A stretch of DNA of 64,000 nucleotides from Stromatinia cepivora (GCA_014898415.1 RCTD01000003.1:806001-870000), one strand, 5' to 3'. Numbered from the stretch's first letter, positions 11,526-24,831 are shown. Numbers and translations are program-made. Notes: a model not told the origin generated them from the letters alone.

Positions 11526-13627
11526 TCTTTTAAGGATATTTTAGATATCGAATCCATTATTTCAAAGGTTTTAATTTAAGAATCAATTTTTGTAGATTCT
11601 GAATTTAGATTGGAAGTAAAATTTAAGATTATCTTAAATTCTGCTAACGAATCTATTTCAATAGAATCAAAAAGCAAAATAAATTCATAATTATTTGAGA
11701 TCGAATAAAAAAATGTAATGGATCTTGAAAACGAATTTCTAAGGTATTTAATATGAAAATAGAAAAAAGATATAGAGTAAAATCCTAAAGAAAAATAGAA
11801 AAGTAAAATTATAAGAATGTTAATTGTAATATTTATATAGGCCAAAATTTAAGAAAGTATAGAGTATATTATAATTACAATTTCAATTATTTATAAAATA
11901 GATTTTTATATTAAAAATGAAATCGTTTTAGATTTCATAATTTCGTTGATAGATATAAATAATATAAAAGATATAGTATATTCGATTGAAGAAATTTTGG
12001 GAATCAAAATATTAAGAATTTATAAGAAAACAATATCAAACCGAAAATACTCTGAAAAATGAAAGGAAATTATTCAAAAGGAGATTATATCTTTGATTCA
12101 AAATAGTATTTAGAAAAAATATATACTTTTTAAAGAAAGTAATCTAATTTCGATGAAATAGATATTTACAGTTAAAATAAAGAATAATAAAATAAAACGA
12201 TTCAAAACAAGATTAATGATTTGAAGGTTTAATTAGATATTGAAAAAAGATTACAATAAAACATTTATATCAATAATAAAACTAAATATACTCAGATTAT
12301 TCCTAATTATTATTATAAAAGAAAATTTAGAATACTTATATTTCAATATCAAAAATGCTTTTACTAAATTGTATTTAAAGAATAAAATCTATTTTGAATT
12401 ATTTTAAGATATCAAAATTGAAAAGGGATATATATTACAAGTTCTACAAAATCTATATAATTTAAAATAAATTAAAAGAAATTGAAGTTTATTATTAAAG
12501 AAAAAACTTTTAGATATAGATTTTGTATAAAATTTAATAGATTTATGTTTATATATATCCAAAGATTATAATATAATATTATTAATATATATCGATAATA
12601 TCGTTATTGTATCGTATATATTATTATAAATCATTTAATTCGATAAAAAACTATCAATCTGTTTTAATATTAAGAATCTAAAGAAGATTAATAAGATCCT
12701 AAATATTAAGATTATTTATAATAGAAAAGTATATATATTAATTATAAATCAAAAAGAATATCTCAATATTATATTAACTAAATATAATATTATATATAAA
12801 TAATATCAAATCAAGAAATTATTAATAATAGATTATATTTATCTTTAATCAATAATCGATAACGATGAATTGATAAATATAAACGAATATTAATAATGAA
12901 TAGAAAATATAATTCATTCAATAATATATATTCGATCAAATATAATATTTTCAATTGAAAGATTTTTATAATTTATAATAAAATTAATAAAATATTATAT
13001 TATAGTTTTGAAAAATCTAATATGATATCTACAATCAACAATCAAATAAAAATTATGATTCAGATTAAAGAAAGTATAATCTAATATTTGTAAAGAATAT
13101 AATATATTTGATAATATAATAAAAGTATATATAAATATAGATTGGATTAATAATAAATATAATCAAAAAAGTATTTTAGAGGGAATTGTAATATTCTATA
13201 AAAGCTTTATATTATAGATTAACAAGAAACAAATATTTATAATTATTTTTAATATAAAATCAGAATATATTGTAATAATAATATTTATTAAACAAAGGAA
13301 ATAGGTTATATAAATGTTCAAAGATTTATTTAAATCAAATTATATTGAAAAGAACGGAGATATTGTTTAAATATTTAATAATAATTAAGGTATTTTAGTT
13401 TTAATTAAGAATTTATATTTGTATGAATAATCCAAATATATAGATATTAATTATTATTTTATTAGGGATTTGATAGAAAAAAAAATCGTTATTAATTATA
13501 TCAATATATATAATATAATTGTTAATAGAATAACGAAGCTTTGTATAAGAATTGCTTTTGAAAGATTCAAGAAAATTTTAGGATTAATAGTTTAGAAAGA
13601 TCAAATAGGATATCCTCAATAAAAGAA
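11526..13627 (+). pseudogene. copia linker, reverse transcriptase and RNase H remnant, element 1
   Basis: The stretch continues the element 1 pol after the element 3 insertion. The reverse transcriptase active-site region is seen at about 12,575-12,610 as LLIYIDNIVIV. In Ty1/copia the box is YVDD, and here the second Asp codon reads AAT (Asn), a G-to-A type change. Further downstream a decayed RNase H region leads to the 3' LTR. Numerous stops make it non-functional. Confidence 0.75.
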
Positions 13628-13790
13628 TATTGAAAATGAGGCCATTATAGAATTAGAATTGAAATTATATGATTACAATACTGTATAAACTATATTTGGG
13701 AATAACCTTAATTCTACTTCTACTAGAATAATAGATCCTTAGTTTAATCTATATAGTCAATAATACTACTACTTCCTGCACCAAAAGTCA
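13628..13790 (+). repeat. 3' LTR of element 1 (163 bp)
   Basis: It begins TATTGAAAATGAG (TGTTGGAAATGAG before G-to-A changes) and ends CCAAAAGTCA. It is the same length and family as the two LTRs of element 2, in the opposite orientation. Confidence 0.8.
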
Positions 13791-14079
13791 ATATATCATT
13801 ATATTAACAAATCGATCATTCCGAATTATAATAATAATTATTATTAAATACAATTTCGAAATAAAGTAATACAATATAATCAACACTTTTGTCAATACTC
13901 TATATAATTCTTTCAGTATTCTAATTGTATATTATCTATTTAATAAATACAAAATCCTAAATAAAAATATTATAATCGATTGAGCTTTATATAATCTACA
14001 AGATTCCCTAATTATATAGTTTAAGGATTTCATTTGAATATTCAAGAAATTAGAATTGATATAATACAAAAAGGAACTA

Positions 14080-14930
14080 TATTTATATATTAATTTAAAG
14101 TATATTATTATAATTCTTTTTTTGTAAACAATATTCAGATCATTTATTATAAGAAAAATGAATCAATTATCACAAAGATTATCAAAGAAATCAAAACTAT
14201 ATATGAATTATAAGATTTAGGAAATATTAAATAATTTCTAAATATATATATACTTTGTAATCGATTCAAGAAAAAGCTGTAATTAGTTTATAATATATAT
14301 ATTAAAAAGATTGTTAAGAAATTCAAAGTAATAAACAGAATAGTAAATACATTATTCTCAATAATAGTATTTCAGAAAAATCAAGATCAAGTTCTTATAT
14401 ATATTATAAAAATATATCAAAAAAAATAAAATCAATATTATATATTATAATTATTATAAAAACAGATATATTATTTGTTATTTTGTAATTGAATCATTAT
14501 TTGATTAATCTATCGAGCGATTATATAAAAACTATTAATTACTATTTATAATATTTATAAAATATAAGATATTTTGTAATTCAATATAATAGTAATCAAA
14601 TATTATAATTTCTTATCTTTTCAGATACTTTTTTTGCAAATGATCTAGATATTCATCGATCATTTTAAGGGTATATTATATTCCTTTTCAATAATTTAAT
14701 TATATAGAAAATGTTTAAACAAAATATTATAATTATTTCGATTACCGAAATAAAGCTTTTTGGAATCGAGTATATATTAAAAGAAATTATAATAATTCTA
14801 TATTTTTTAAAAGAAATCGATTTAGTAGTGAAAGAATCTATAATAATCTTCTATAATAATCAGCAAACGATCAAATTGATGGTCAATGAGAACAAATGAA
14901 TTATTATGAAATTATATTATATTGATATCC
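14080..14930 (+). pseudogene. second copia lineage: RT C-terminal part and RNase H remnant
   Basis: Translated fragments show a copia RNase H order. FADDxD-like sequence FANDLDIHRS near 14,635 is followed by GYIIFLFNNLI, a TEAE-like stretch near 14,740 and YNNQQTIKL near 14,850. The last matches the YCDNQSAI-type motif of Ty1/copia RNase H. It does not align with elements 1 and 2, so it is a different copia family. Stops are frequent. Confidence 0.6.
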
Positions 14931-16922
14931 AAAATATATAGTTATATTAAGAATATTCAAAAAAGAACTTTTATATAATCTATTTATTGATCATTAATAT
15001 AATTACTAACAAATTCATCAAAAATCTTATAAAATAAAAATTCAAACACTTCCGATTCCTTCTCAATTTATAAGATATAAATAATAGAATTATAAAATTT
15101 GAATAATAATAATCTAGAATTTGAATAATGATAATCTGGATTATAAAACTTGAATAACGATAATCTAGAATTTGTAATTCTTCCCTTTAATATAAATAAA
15201 ATAAATCCTATTTAATATCCTAAATTATTATACTTTTCTATAATATACTTCAATTTATATATTCTATATTCATTTAGAAATAAAGAATAATCAAGATCAA
15301 TCATTTCTCTATTTTTCACTTTTTTGTCCTTGAAAAAGGATAAACTTCTTTTTAAACTCAATAATTTAAAGTTCAAATAAAAGAGTCTCTAGATTATTTA
15401 TAATAATTAATAAATAAAGAACAATTGAAACAATCGGAGCTATTAATATCATCGATATTATAAAAGCTAAAGGATTATTCTTTCTTTTCCTTTTCTTTAA
15501 ATATATTATTTACTTCTTTCTTCTTTTCTTCTTTATTATTTTTTCTTTCTCATCCTTATTATTATTCTCCGAAATTATAATATACTTTTTCCATTTAATC
15601 TTTTAAGGATTCCGATAAATAATATAATAAGGAAAAGGGGAATGATAATATAAAAATGAAAGAACAACTTTTCTTTTCTTTTCGATCTTCAATATTACTT
15701 TTATTATAATTTTATATTCTTGTTTGGATTATACAATTAACGATCAATATATTATAAAAATAAAGAATAAACGAAAAATTTATTTTCAAATTTTGTTAAT
15801 GAATAATGATATAATAATCTATCAAAGAATAAAAGAAAACTAATAAAAGAGTATATAGATAAATACCATAATTCTAATATTGATGATTATTCGATTTAGA
15901 AGAATCAATAAAGTATTCATTATGGAAATTATATCTTCTAACAATTAATAATTTTATATATTGAATATATAAATAATTATTCCTTTCTTTACAATTCTTT
16001 TTATCTTTTGTTTTAATTAGAAAACCAATAATTTTCGATGACCTTTTTTCTTTCTTTTCTTTATCCAATTCATTATCCGAAAAATCTAATATTGAAGGAT
16101 CGAATGAATCGTTATTATTAAATGAAGAAACCTTCTCTTTTTTCTTTCCTTTATCGAATAATCTTTATTTCGATAATTATAAATATAGGATTAATAAAAC
16201 CTTTTAATTATATAATAAGATTCAAAAACAAAATCTACTTTCAAATTACTATTTAAATCTATAATAAACAATTGATTATAATGAACAACAGTTCCTTCGA
16301 TAAAGGGGAATAGTTTCTGAAATAAATAATTATATATTATTCTAGGAGCAGATTTAATTAAGTTATACTCCTAGAAATCGATATTTTAGTTTATTATTTA
16401 TATTGAATTTATTAATTCTCTTTATTCAACTTATTGATCCTTCGAAAAAGTACTGGAATCTTTTTTGTATTCAATTCTCTTAAAGCTTTCTTTTCAATTA
16501 TCGTTTGTCTAATACAATTGAGATTCATTTATTTAGCCTTTTTAAACCCCGAAATCTTAGATATAATAATAATCAATAAGAATTTAATTAAAACAAAAAC
16601 AAAAATACAAAAAAGGGATCCATATATCTTTAAAAATTCATTTATTTTATTTCGCCATTATGATCAATATATTATAATCTAATAATTATAAGCATTTTCA
16701 ATTGCTATACTACAAGATCGATTATTCTTTTATATTCTTCCAACGAAAAACTTTCTTTTTATTATTCGAAATCTTGATTTCGAATAATATCGCAGATAGC
16801 AAATCGAAGATTAAGAGAAATTTGTGATTTATATATAATCAAATTCTTTTCTATTTCAAGAATATCAGGATTATTTCAGATTTATATATTATATTATTTC
16901 TTTGTTGATATTTATCTATAAT
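14931..16922. other. AT-rich region, nothing recognised
   Basis: No repeat pair or protein motif could be identified. Short frames exist, for example a Lys-rich one on the minus strand at 15,874-16,068 and a hydrophobic one on the plus strand at 16,434-16,682. Both lie in RIP-like sequence and show no family signature. They are most simply remnants of retrotransposon gag or leader sequence. Confidence 0.5.
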
Positions 16923-17694
16923 TGCCTTATATTGAATTTTGGATCATACCGTATATCTAAGCATGGGACTATACTATAATGGGATTAGCCTGTATATGAT
17001 TCTACTGAATTATATAATCTGTATAATAGCTTTTAGTCAGATAACTTAATAATATTAATACTTTTTTATTTATTCAATATGATTTATTAATAGATTATGA
17101 ATCCAGGTTCTATATATTATTGTATAATTTAGAATTAATCCTTTGAAATGAAAAATTAAATCTTTGATAGATTCGGCAAAGTAGATAAGTAAAATTGATA
17201 TAGTTGAATAGAAAAATCTGTTATACTAAATATAATCGATAAAATAAAGAGTAGTTTGTATAATAGATAAATAGAGGAGTTTGTTATATTAAATATATCT
17301 ATAAAGTAGAATCGAATAGGATTATAGATTATTTAATAAACAAACGGGGAAGTTTGCTATACTAAATATATTAATAAAGTTGAATCCCAATAATATAATT
17401 GGTATAGAAAAGTTTGTTTTAGGAAATTATTTAGATAGAAAATACTACCTTTTTATATCCTTTTTCTGATAATTCGAGAATTAATTGATTCCTTCGATAT
17501 CTTTTTTCTTTTTCGGAAATCTTTTTGTTTTAGCAAAATAAGCCTTTCGAAACTTCTTCGGATAAGATTCGAATATTTCCATTCCTCGAATACCTTCGAT
17601 CTTTATATAGTTGATAGATTCTCTATAGAAAATCTAATAGGAGATTATATTTCTAGTATAGTTTTTGAGGGAGTTATAAAATCTATATTTGTTT

Positions 17695-17960
17695 TTGTTT
17701 TAGATATCTTAGGGATTCGTTTTCAAGGTTTATTGTATTCTTTTGTTCGGTTTCAAATAATTATAGATTTATTTTATTTTCTGATTTTATTGAAATGGAT
17801 TTGTTAATAAAATTCAAGATGATCTTAAATTTTGCTTCTGGTATAAATTCAGAATCTGCAGAAATTGATTCTTGGGTTAGAATCTCTGGAATAATGGATT
17901 CGATATCTGAAATATTCTTGGAATAAGATTCTTGATTTGTTTTTTTGAAATCCATATTTG
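17695..17960 (-). pseudogene. copia integrase-RT linker fragment
   Basis: The fragment aligns with element 2 at about 3,780-4,045 and with the flank of element 3 at about 11,540-11,760 (opposite strand). Its minus-strand frame reads KTNQESYSKNISDIESIIPE, the same acidic linker seen in those copies. It is isolated from the rest of pol. Confidence 0.65.
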
Positions 17961-18519
17961 TTTTCGTTTTTGAAAGAATTTTATACCATTTGTATTAGAA
18001 AATCTTTTTATTTATTATATTATATTAGAAAGATATTATTATTTTTGTTTTGAGGAATAATACTTTTGTTTTGAAGAAATGTTTTTTATATTCCTTTTGG
18101 GAATTCTTTATTAACATTTAATCCTTTTCCCGATCACTATTTCTTTATATTGCTATTGATATTTTTGATATCTTTTTGTTCTTTTTTTTGTAGTTATAAT
18201 TATCAATTTCGTTATCTTTCGATGTATTGCTTATTGTATATTACTTCAATTCTATTTTGTTTTTGTTTTCAGATTAATATTATTTCGTTGTATCTTTATA
18301 TTTAATGTTTATAATGATAATTATACCGATGGTTGTAAGGGAAAAGGAGAGTATCTTTGGTAAGAGAATCGGAGGTGGAATTGGAGGCGATTGTAGAAGG
18401 GGCCGGAAATAGAACCAGAGGAGGAGATTATATATCGGAAGGTATATAGAATGATATACTAGAAGAAATAAATGATTATATTAGTAATAAAAGGATATGT
18501 ATCTAAATAAGAGGAGTAT

Positions 18520-18770
18520 TAGATTTTGTTATATAATATATAAAGATTACTAAATATTTAGCCAAATATAGTACTAGAGGTTGATAGATATTATAATTTC
18601 TTGAAACCGATAGCTGGTAGAGCTTATTAATTAATATATAAAGACTATTAATATTTAAACAAGTATAATATTAGAGATTGATAGATATAATAATTCTCTG
18701 GAGTAAGAGCTATTAGTTAATAGCCTATCAGTCATCCTGACTAATAGTTAATTATATTTTTACTACAAAG
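18520..18770. repeat. about 110-bp tandem duplication with a short palindrome
   Basis: The phrase ATATATAAAGATTACTAAATA and its follow-on sequence (TTGATAGATAT, AGCTTATTAAT) recur once about 110 bp later with transitions. The second copy ends in an inverted repeat around CTATTAGTTAATAG and CTAATAGTTAATTA. Confidence 0.55.
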
Positions 18771-19377
18771 AAAAGAGTTATAAATATGATTCTATAGGAT
18801 GTACTGTTCTATTAAAGAGAGGCATCTGTATTACAATATAAGGCCGAAGGCTTTAGTTTAATATAACTGAAGGATTGGGAGCAGAAGAGATGGATTTCCT
18901 TTAATTTTTTATTATGAAAAAAGGAGTATTGATTATCTTTTAAAAGATTATTATATTATTATAAAGCGATTATTCTATTCAAAATAATCTTGTTAGATCT
19001 TGAATCTTAAAAGATCTAGTAAAGGAATGATTACCCAATATTATTGACTTTCTATTTCAGGTTAATATTATTTAGCTCGGTTTAAATCAATTATGGTATT
19101 TATAGTTTAGCCTTCTTTGCTTTTATATATATTATGTTTTTAAGGGAGTATTGGATTTTGGATTATACTATATATCTAAGTATGGGATTATATTATAATG
19201 GGATTAGTCTGTATATGATTCTATTGAATCATATAATCTATATAATAGCTTCTAGCTAGATAACCTAATAATACTAATGCTTTTCCACCCACTCAATATG
19301 ACTTGTTAACACCTTATATATTTATTTACGAATTATATAAATTGCTATATTCTATATCTTTCCATTTGTTTCAGATC

Positions 19378-19690
19378 GCCTTTCGATTTAGGGGATGTAT
19401 TACAGAAAACTCTGTGATCCTTTATATCCTACGAAAAATCAAAGTGTATACTTTCCAATCGGAATAAAGGATCTTCTAACCTTTACCAATCTATCGATTG
19501 ATAAAGTGATCTTGATATACTAATAAACAAAGATCTAATCTAATTAAAATATATATCGATTAGATAACTATTTATTTGTTCTATATATATAGCTTTTGAT
19601 TCATATAATCAAAAGCAAATCATTCAAATTCTTTTACTCTATCAATCATATATACCATCTATTCCCCGATCCCTGAAAGTGCTCTGTAAT
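19378..19690 (-). pseudogene. copia integrase fragment
   Basis: The sequence aligns with the reverse complement of 7,950-8,260, including the shared phrases for GGTATATATGATTGATAAAG and GGAAAGTATACGCTTTGATC. It is a further decayed copy of the element 1/2 family on the minus strand, truncated at both sides. Confidence 0.65.
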
Positions 19691-21238
19691 TATACTATCC
19701 CGTGATATTTGTCAATTCGGTTAAATATATAAATTTAATAATATCTATCGCTTTTTTTATTCGATTAGAAAAAGTACATTTATCGATTACATTTTCCAAA
19801 TATATTAAAATCTTCAATTCCTTTTTTATTCTTTCTTTATTCTATTCTAAATCTATATCATTATCATCCAAAGTAGTTAATATAGGACGATTAATTAGAT
19901 CAAATGAATTATATATTCCATTATGTGGATCCAAATGACAAATACGAATTCAATGGTGTAGAGATTTATATTTTGTATATTTGTTTTCTTTACAAAAGCG
20001 AATTCGTTTTTGTAAAGTAAATTCGGGAATTTTCAATTGTCGAAACCGAAGGGATACTTTTGATGGTAATGTTAGGATGAGATCGGAATCGAGTATATTT
20101 AGGGTATGATTAATATTAGATATATTTATTGAATCGAAACGATTTTGAAAATAAGAATTAGAATATTATAATATATAGAAAGTAAAACTAGTAATTCTAT
20201 TAGGAATGAAATCATTGATCGAACGAACAATTAATTGTTATATGAATTCAGAATAGGAATAGGGTAAACTGAATTGCTGAACAAATCGATTACGTAAAGT
20301 TGAATTGAGCCCATTACGGAAGATAAATATTTTATTCGAATCAGACCAATTTTGACTACAAACTTTATATAAAATCCTTTCGAATTTTGCAATATAAGTA
20401 TATAACGAATCAATATCTTGCTTTAAAATATAAAAACGATCTTCAACTTCTTGAATCTTATTAAGGTTATTATAAACTCTAAAAAGTTGATTAAAGATTG
20501 TATTATAATCAAAAAGAATAATCTAATCGACAAACGAAAGTTGTAGTAATACTATAACTTGAATTTGAGATTTAAAATTAAGATAAATATAATAAAATTA
20601 AACAATGAGATTGCCGATTATAGTATTATCTATTTGAAATTTAGTTTTAATTGAAGGAAATCAAATATCGAATTTTTGTATATTTTCATTGAACTTTTCC
20701 GGATCGGGAAGGTAAGGTTTTGGAATAGGGTTTGGTCGAATTAGGAATAAAAAGTATAGGAAAGTAATCTTTTTATATTATTATATCATTTCGGTTTGTA
20801 ATTCATTGATTATAAAATTGATTGATTTTATTACTGAAAAGTAAAGTAAAATCGAGGGGAATACCACTTAAATATGAAATTCTTTAAAAGGTTATAAAGG
20901 ATTTTTTCAAAAAGGATTTTAACAAAGAGAAAACAATTTTACAAATTATATTATAAATATATATATACAAATAAAAGTATAAATGTGTACTTAAAATTTA
21001 CAGAATATATATAAGTTTGAATATATACATATATTACTCGATTTCTTATCTCAAGGAGCTTTTAATAATGTAATATAATGGCCAAATAATTTGAGTATCT
21101 TTTAGAATTAAAAGCTATAGATCGAAAGGTAGAATTATATAACTATATATACACAGGCCGAGAGTTCATTTAGCCTATTCAGGGAATGCTGCATTCCGAT
21201 TAAGGCTCGAATCGATCATATTATATATATATGTAATA
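19691..21238 (-). pseudogene. gag remnant with LTR-like leader, copy A
   Basis: A minus-strand unit begins with an LTR-like end at 21,238 (TATTACAT, equivalent to TGTTACGT in copy B). It continues through a gag-like region whose readable frame near 20,231-20,413 includes MGSIQLYVIDLFSNSVYP, comparable to the GLN..LR..F element of LTR-retrotransposon gag proteins. It aligns along its length with copy B at 21,300-22,872. No pol follows. Confidence 0.6.
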
Positions 21239-21299
21239 TTATCCCTCCCTATATAAAAGCTCGTTTCGAACACTTTAAACGAATAATATAAAAAAACCT

Positions 21300-22872
21300 G
21301 AAAACAATTACAATTACAAATCATTAATTTTATTCATTAATTCGATCAAATATATAAATTCGATAATGTTTGTTGTTTCTTCTATTCAATCAGAAAAAGT
21401 ATATCCATCGACTACATTTTCCAAATACATTAAAGCCTCCGATTCCTTTTCCATCCTTTCTTCATCCCATTCTGAATCTATATCATTATCGTCCAAAGTA
21501 ACTAATATAAAACGATTAACTGGATCAAATGAATTACATATTTCACTATATAAATCCAAATAACAAGCAAAAACCTAATAATATAAAGATCTATATTATA
21601 TACATCTATTCTCTTTACGAAAGCAAATTTGTTCTTATAAAGTAAATTCGGGAGCTTTCAATCTTCGAAACCGAAGGGATACCTTTAATGATAATATTAA
21701 GATAAAATTAGAATCGAATACACCTAAAGTATAATGAATATCAGATATATCCATTAGATCAAAACGATTTTGAAAATGAGAATTAAGGTGTTACAATATA
21801 TAAGAAATAGAATTAGTAATTCTATTAAGAATAAAATTATTAATCGAACAAATAACTAATTATTGTATAACTTGTATAAATTCAGGATAGGAATGAAGTA
21901 AATTGAATTATTGAGTAAATCGATTGTATAAAATTGAATTAAGTTCATTGTAGAAGATCGATATTTTATTCGAATCGGGTTAATTTTGATTATGAACTTT
22001 ATATAAAGTCTTTTCGAATTTTGCAATATAGATATATAATGAATTAATATTTTGTTTTAGAGTATAAAGACGATTTTCAGTTTTTTGAATTTTGTTAGAG
22101 TTATTATAAATTTTGAAGAGTTAATTAAGGATCGTATTGTAATCAAAGGGAGTGGTCTGATCGATGGACGAAAGTTGTGGTAATATCATAATTTGAATTT
22201 GAAATTCAAGGTTAAGGTAAATGTAATAAAATTGAGCAATGGAATTATCGATTATAATACCATTTATTTAAAATTTAATTTTGATTAAAGAAAATCAGAT
22301 ATCGAATTTTTGTATATTTCCATTAAACTTTTTCGGATTGGAAAGGTAAGGTTTTAAAATGGGATTTGATTGAATTAAAAATAAAAAATATAGGAAAGCA
22401 ATCTTTTCGTATTATTGTATCATTTCGGTTTGTAATTTGTTGATTGTAGAATTGATTGATTCTATTGTTGAGAAATGAAATAAAATCGAGGAGAATATTG
22501 TTCAAATGTAAATATCTTCAAAAGGCTACAAAGGATCCTTTCAAAAAGGGTTTTAATAAAGAAAAGATAATTTTACAAATTATATTATAAGTATATATAT
22601 ATAAATAAAAATATAAATATATATTTAAAATTTATAGAATATATATGAACTTGAGTGTATGTATATATTACTCGATTTCTTATTTCGAGGAGTTTTTAAT
22701 AATATAATATAATGATCGAATAACTTGAGTATCTTTTAGAATTAAAAGCTATAAATCGAAAGGTAGAATTATATAATTATATATATACAGGCCAAGAGTT
22801 CATTTAGCCTATTCGGGGAATGCTGTATTCCGACTAGGGCTCGAATCGATCACGTTGTACGTATACGTAACA
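21300..22872 (-). pseudogene. gag remnant with LTR-like leader, copy B
   Basis: It is the direct tandem partner of copy A. Its LTR-like end on the minus strand starts TGTTACGTATACGTAC at 22,872, and a shared leader follows, including GGCTAAATGAACTCTTGGCC and the AAAGCTCC-type region. Differences between the copies are mainly transitions, and copy B is slightly better preserved near its LTR. The arrangement of two gag-only units head to tail suggests recombination or a truncated element family. Confidence 0.6.
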
Positions 22873-23239
22873 ATAACTCTATCTATTATATTATAACATT
22901 ATATAATTCCCCTTTATTGATATTTCTACAATATCGATCCGCTTATAACTATCTAATTAATTCGGCTCTCTTAAAGAGTTTACTATCGCTATAGCAAATG
23001 ATATCATTGTATAATATGAATACCTTGCTTTCTTGAACAAGTATTATTCAAGAACAAAGGAAAAAGTGATCGATTTATAGAATACAAATCAAAAGCTTGA
23101 TTTCGATCTACAAATCGAAAAAGCTATATTTGTATAATAAAAAAAAGAGAACGATAATCTAATTACTTATCTAATTCAATTTCGTTTTATTCCTTCTATT
23201 CAATCTACCCCAACTCTTACTAATCGATCCGATACTTCA

Positions 23240-24300
23240 TTTCTGATACCTAATATTAATTTGTTTATTATCTTTATTCCGTTAAGATTTCAATTCAATA
23301 AGAAAATCCCTAATTCTATATTCTTCGATAAAATAAAGATCAATTTCAATCATTTCGTTAATCAAATACAGAACAAAATACAGAACAAAATACATATCAA
23401 TTTCAATTATTATATTTTTCTGTATTCCCGTTTGATTTATATAATCAAGCGATTCATTGAATTTGTTATTTTACAAATTCGATTATATAATATCAAAGAA
23501 GAATTTATTAGTTTAAACTATTATAAATATTAAAAAGAATTTATAAAAATCAGAATAAATCTATTGAAGCTTGAAAACTATTGATCAATTTGAAACAAAA
23601 AAACCAACTCTTTTATATTTTCTATATTGAATTCCAAAGATTAGTATTGGAAACAAGAATAATCGATAATAATAATACTTTGGTTATCTTATTAAAGCAA
23701 ACCCTGTCTAATGAATTGAAGAATTAGATTGTTATCGTTAAATCACCAATCTATAATACCAATATGTTTGCTTCATTCGTATAAACTCTCAAGAACCATT
23801 ATCTATATCTAATAGGATCTACCAATTATAATTATATTCTAATTGTCTCATTACCTTGTATTTTTATCCAAAACTTTAATCCTATTGATTATATATTTAT
23901 CCAATCTTAAAATCAAATCGCCCGAACCTTTGCTACAACAAATACTCCCTTTACTGGAGACCTAATGGATCTCAATATTCAAAAACATACGAATCAATAT
24001 GACCAAAAAGAATGCTTCTATTGCAATGCTATCGATCATATAATAAAGAATTATTCTCTCCCCGATAATCGTCTTATCTAAACCCGAACTAGCTACACTA
24101 GTCCTGTTTCCCTATCCCCCGTTCAAATCCAATCATATACAATGTCACCATACAACCTATCCCTATTCGGCTCCCCGAATTCGAGAAACGAAAACCGTCT
24201 GATGTAAACCGCCACCAGGCCTAATTACTACGCACTATACATCTATCCGCTACCATCATTCGGGGATTGTTTTTATAGAAAAAGATAAACAACCAGACAA
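23240..24300 (+). pseudogene. Ty3/gypsy-type gag remnant with CCHC zinc knuckle
   Basis: The plus-strand translation shows a gag matrix/capsid-like region with SRLIYIIKR near 23,435. This is comparable to the E.+++Y+.SRL pattern of gypsy gag. Further on, PFTGDLMDLNIQK is followed by CFYCNAIDHIIKNY, a CCHC zinc knuckle whose last Cys is Tyr, at about 23,950-24,060. From about 24,060 to 24,290 the sequence is distinctly less AT-rich than its surroundings. Pol is not found downstream. Confidence 0.65.
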
Positions 24301-24831
24301 ATCTGATAATCCTGTCTATTATTATACTATCTAAAAAAGTTAAGAGTTGTTTGATATATACTATAATAAACAATGGATATAAAGGATTTGTATTTGCTAA
24401 TTATAATTATATACAAATAAAAGAATTTATAACTTATAAATTGTCTATCCTATTCAAAGTCATCGGATTCGATAGGAACATCTTGTTTGAAAACCGAAGA
24501 AAGAAATACATTCTAATTGATCTATAAATCAATGATTATATAAAAAAGAAAATCAAATATATATTATTGAACTAATTCATTACTCTATCGTTCTAGGATT
24601 AGCCTGATTAAAAAAGTATAATCTGTATATCGATTTCGCTTTTAATACTTTTCGCTTTAATAACAAATTTTATCGAAAATTCTATAATACTTTATTACAA
24701 TTGTTCTATATAAAAGCTTTATAAGATATCTCAATCAAAATTCGATTTGTTTATTTGTTATTCTAGTTCGATATCTTTCAACGAAAGAATACTGTTATTG
24801 TTTTTATAAAAGTTTACTTTACCATTAGAAA

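Larger units (their letters stand above)
1453..13790 (+). mobile_element. Element 1: degenerate Ty1/copia retrotransposon, split by two insertions
   Basis: Plus-strand copia sequence can be followed through 1453-1754, 7230-8890 and 11,521-13,790. Element 2 is inserted between the first two parts and element 3 between the last two. The three parts join in the order expected for copia: protease end, GAG pre-integrase, integrase, linker, reverse transcriptase, RNase H, 3' LTR. The 5' end is missing, truncated at about 1453. Element 2, being the same family in inverted orientation, supplies the alignment that shows where element 1 is interrupted. All frames are broken by stops. Confidence 0.8.
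16923..19311 (-). mobile_element. decayed LTR element with TGTTAACA-type LTRs
   Basis: Two direct repeats of about 165-170 bp, 16,923-17,092 and 19,146-19,311, differ mainly by transitions. On the minus strand the better copy starts TGTTAACAAGTC and ends near CCAAAATCCAATA. Between them lie a copia linker fragment (17,695-17,960) and a roughly 110-bp tandem duplication (about 18,530-18,720). No complete coding region is present. Boundaries on the internal side of the LTRs are approximate. Confidence 0.65.

Noticed and set aside
23261..23533. 90-residue open frame as an independent host gene
   Set aside because: Its sequence continues into a gag zinc knuckle downstream, and the region is RIP-like, so it is retrotransposon gag.
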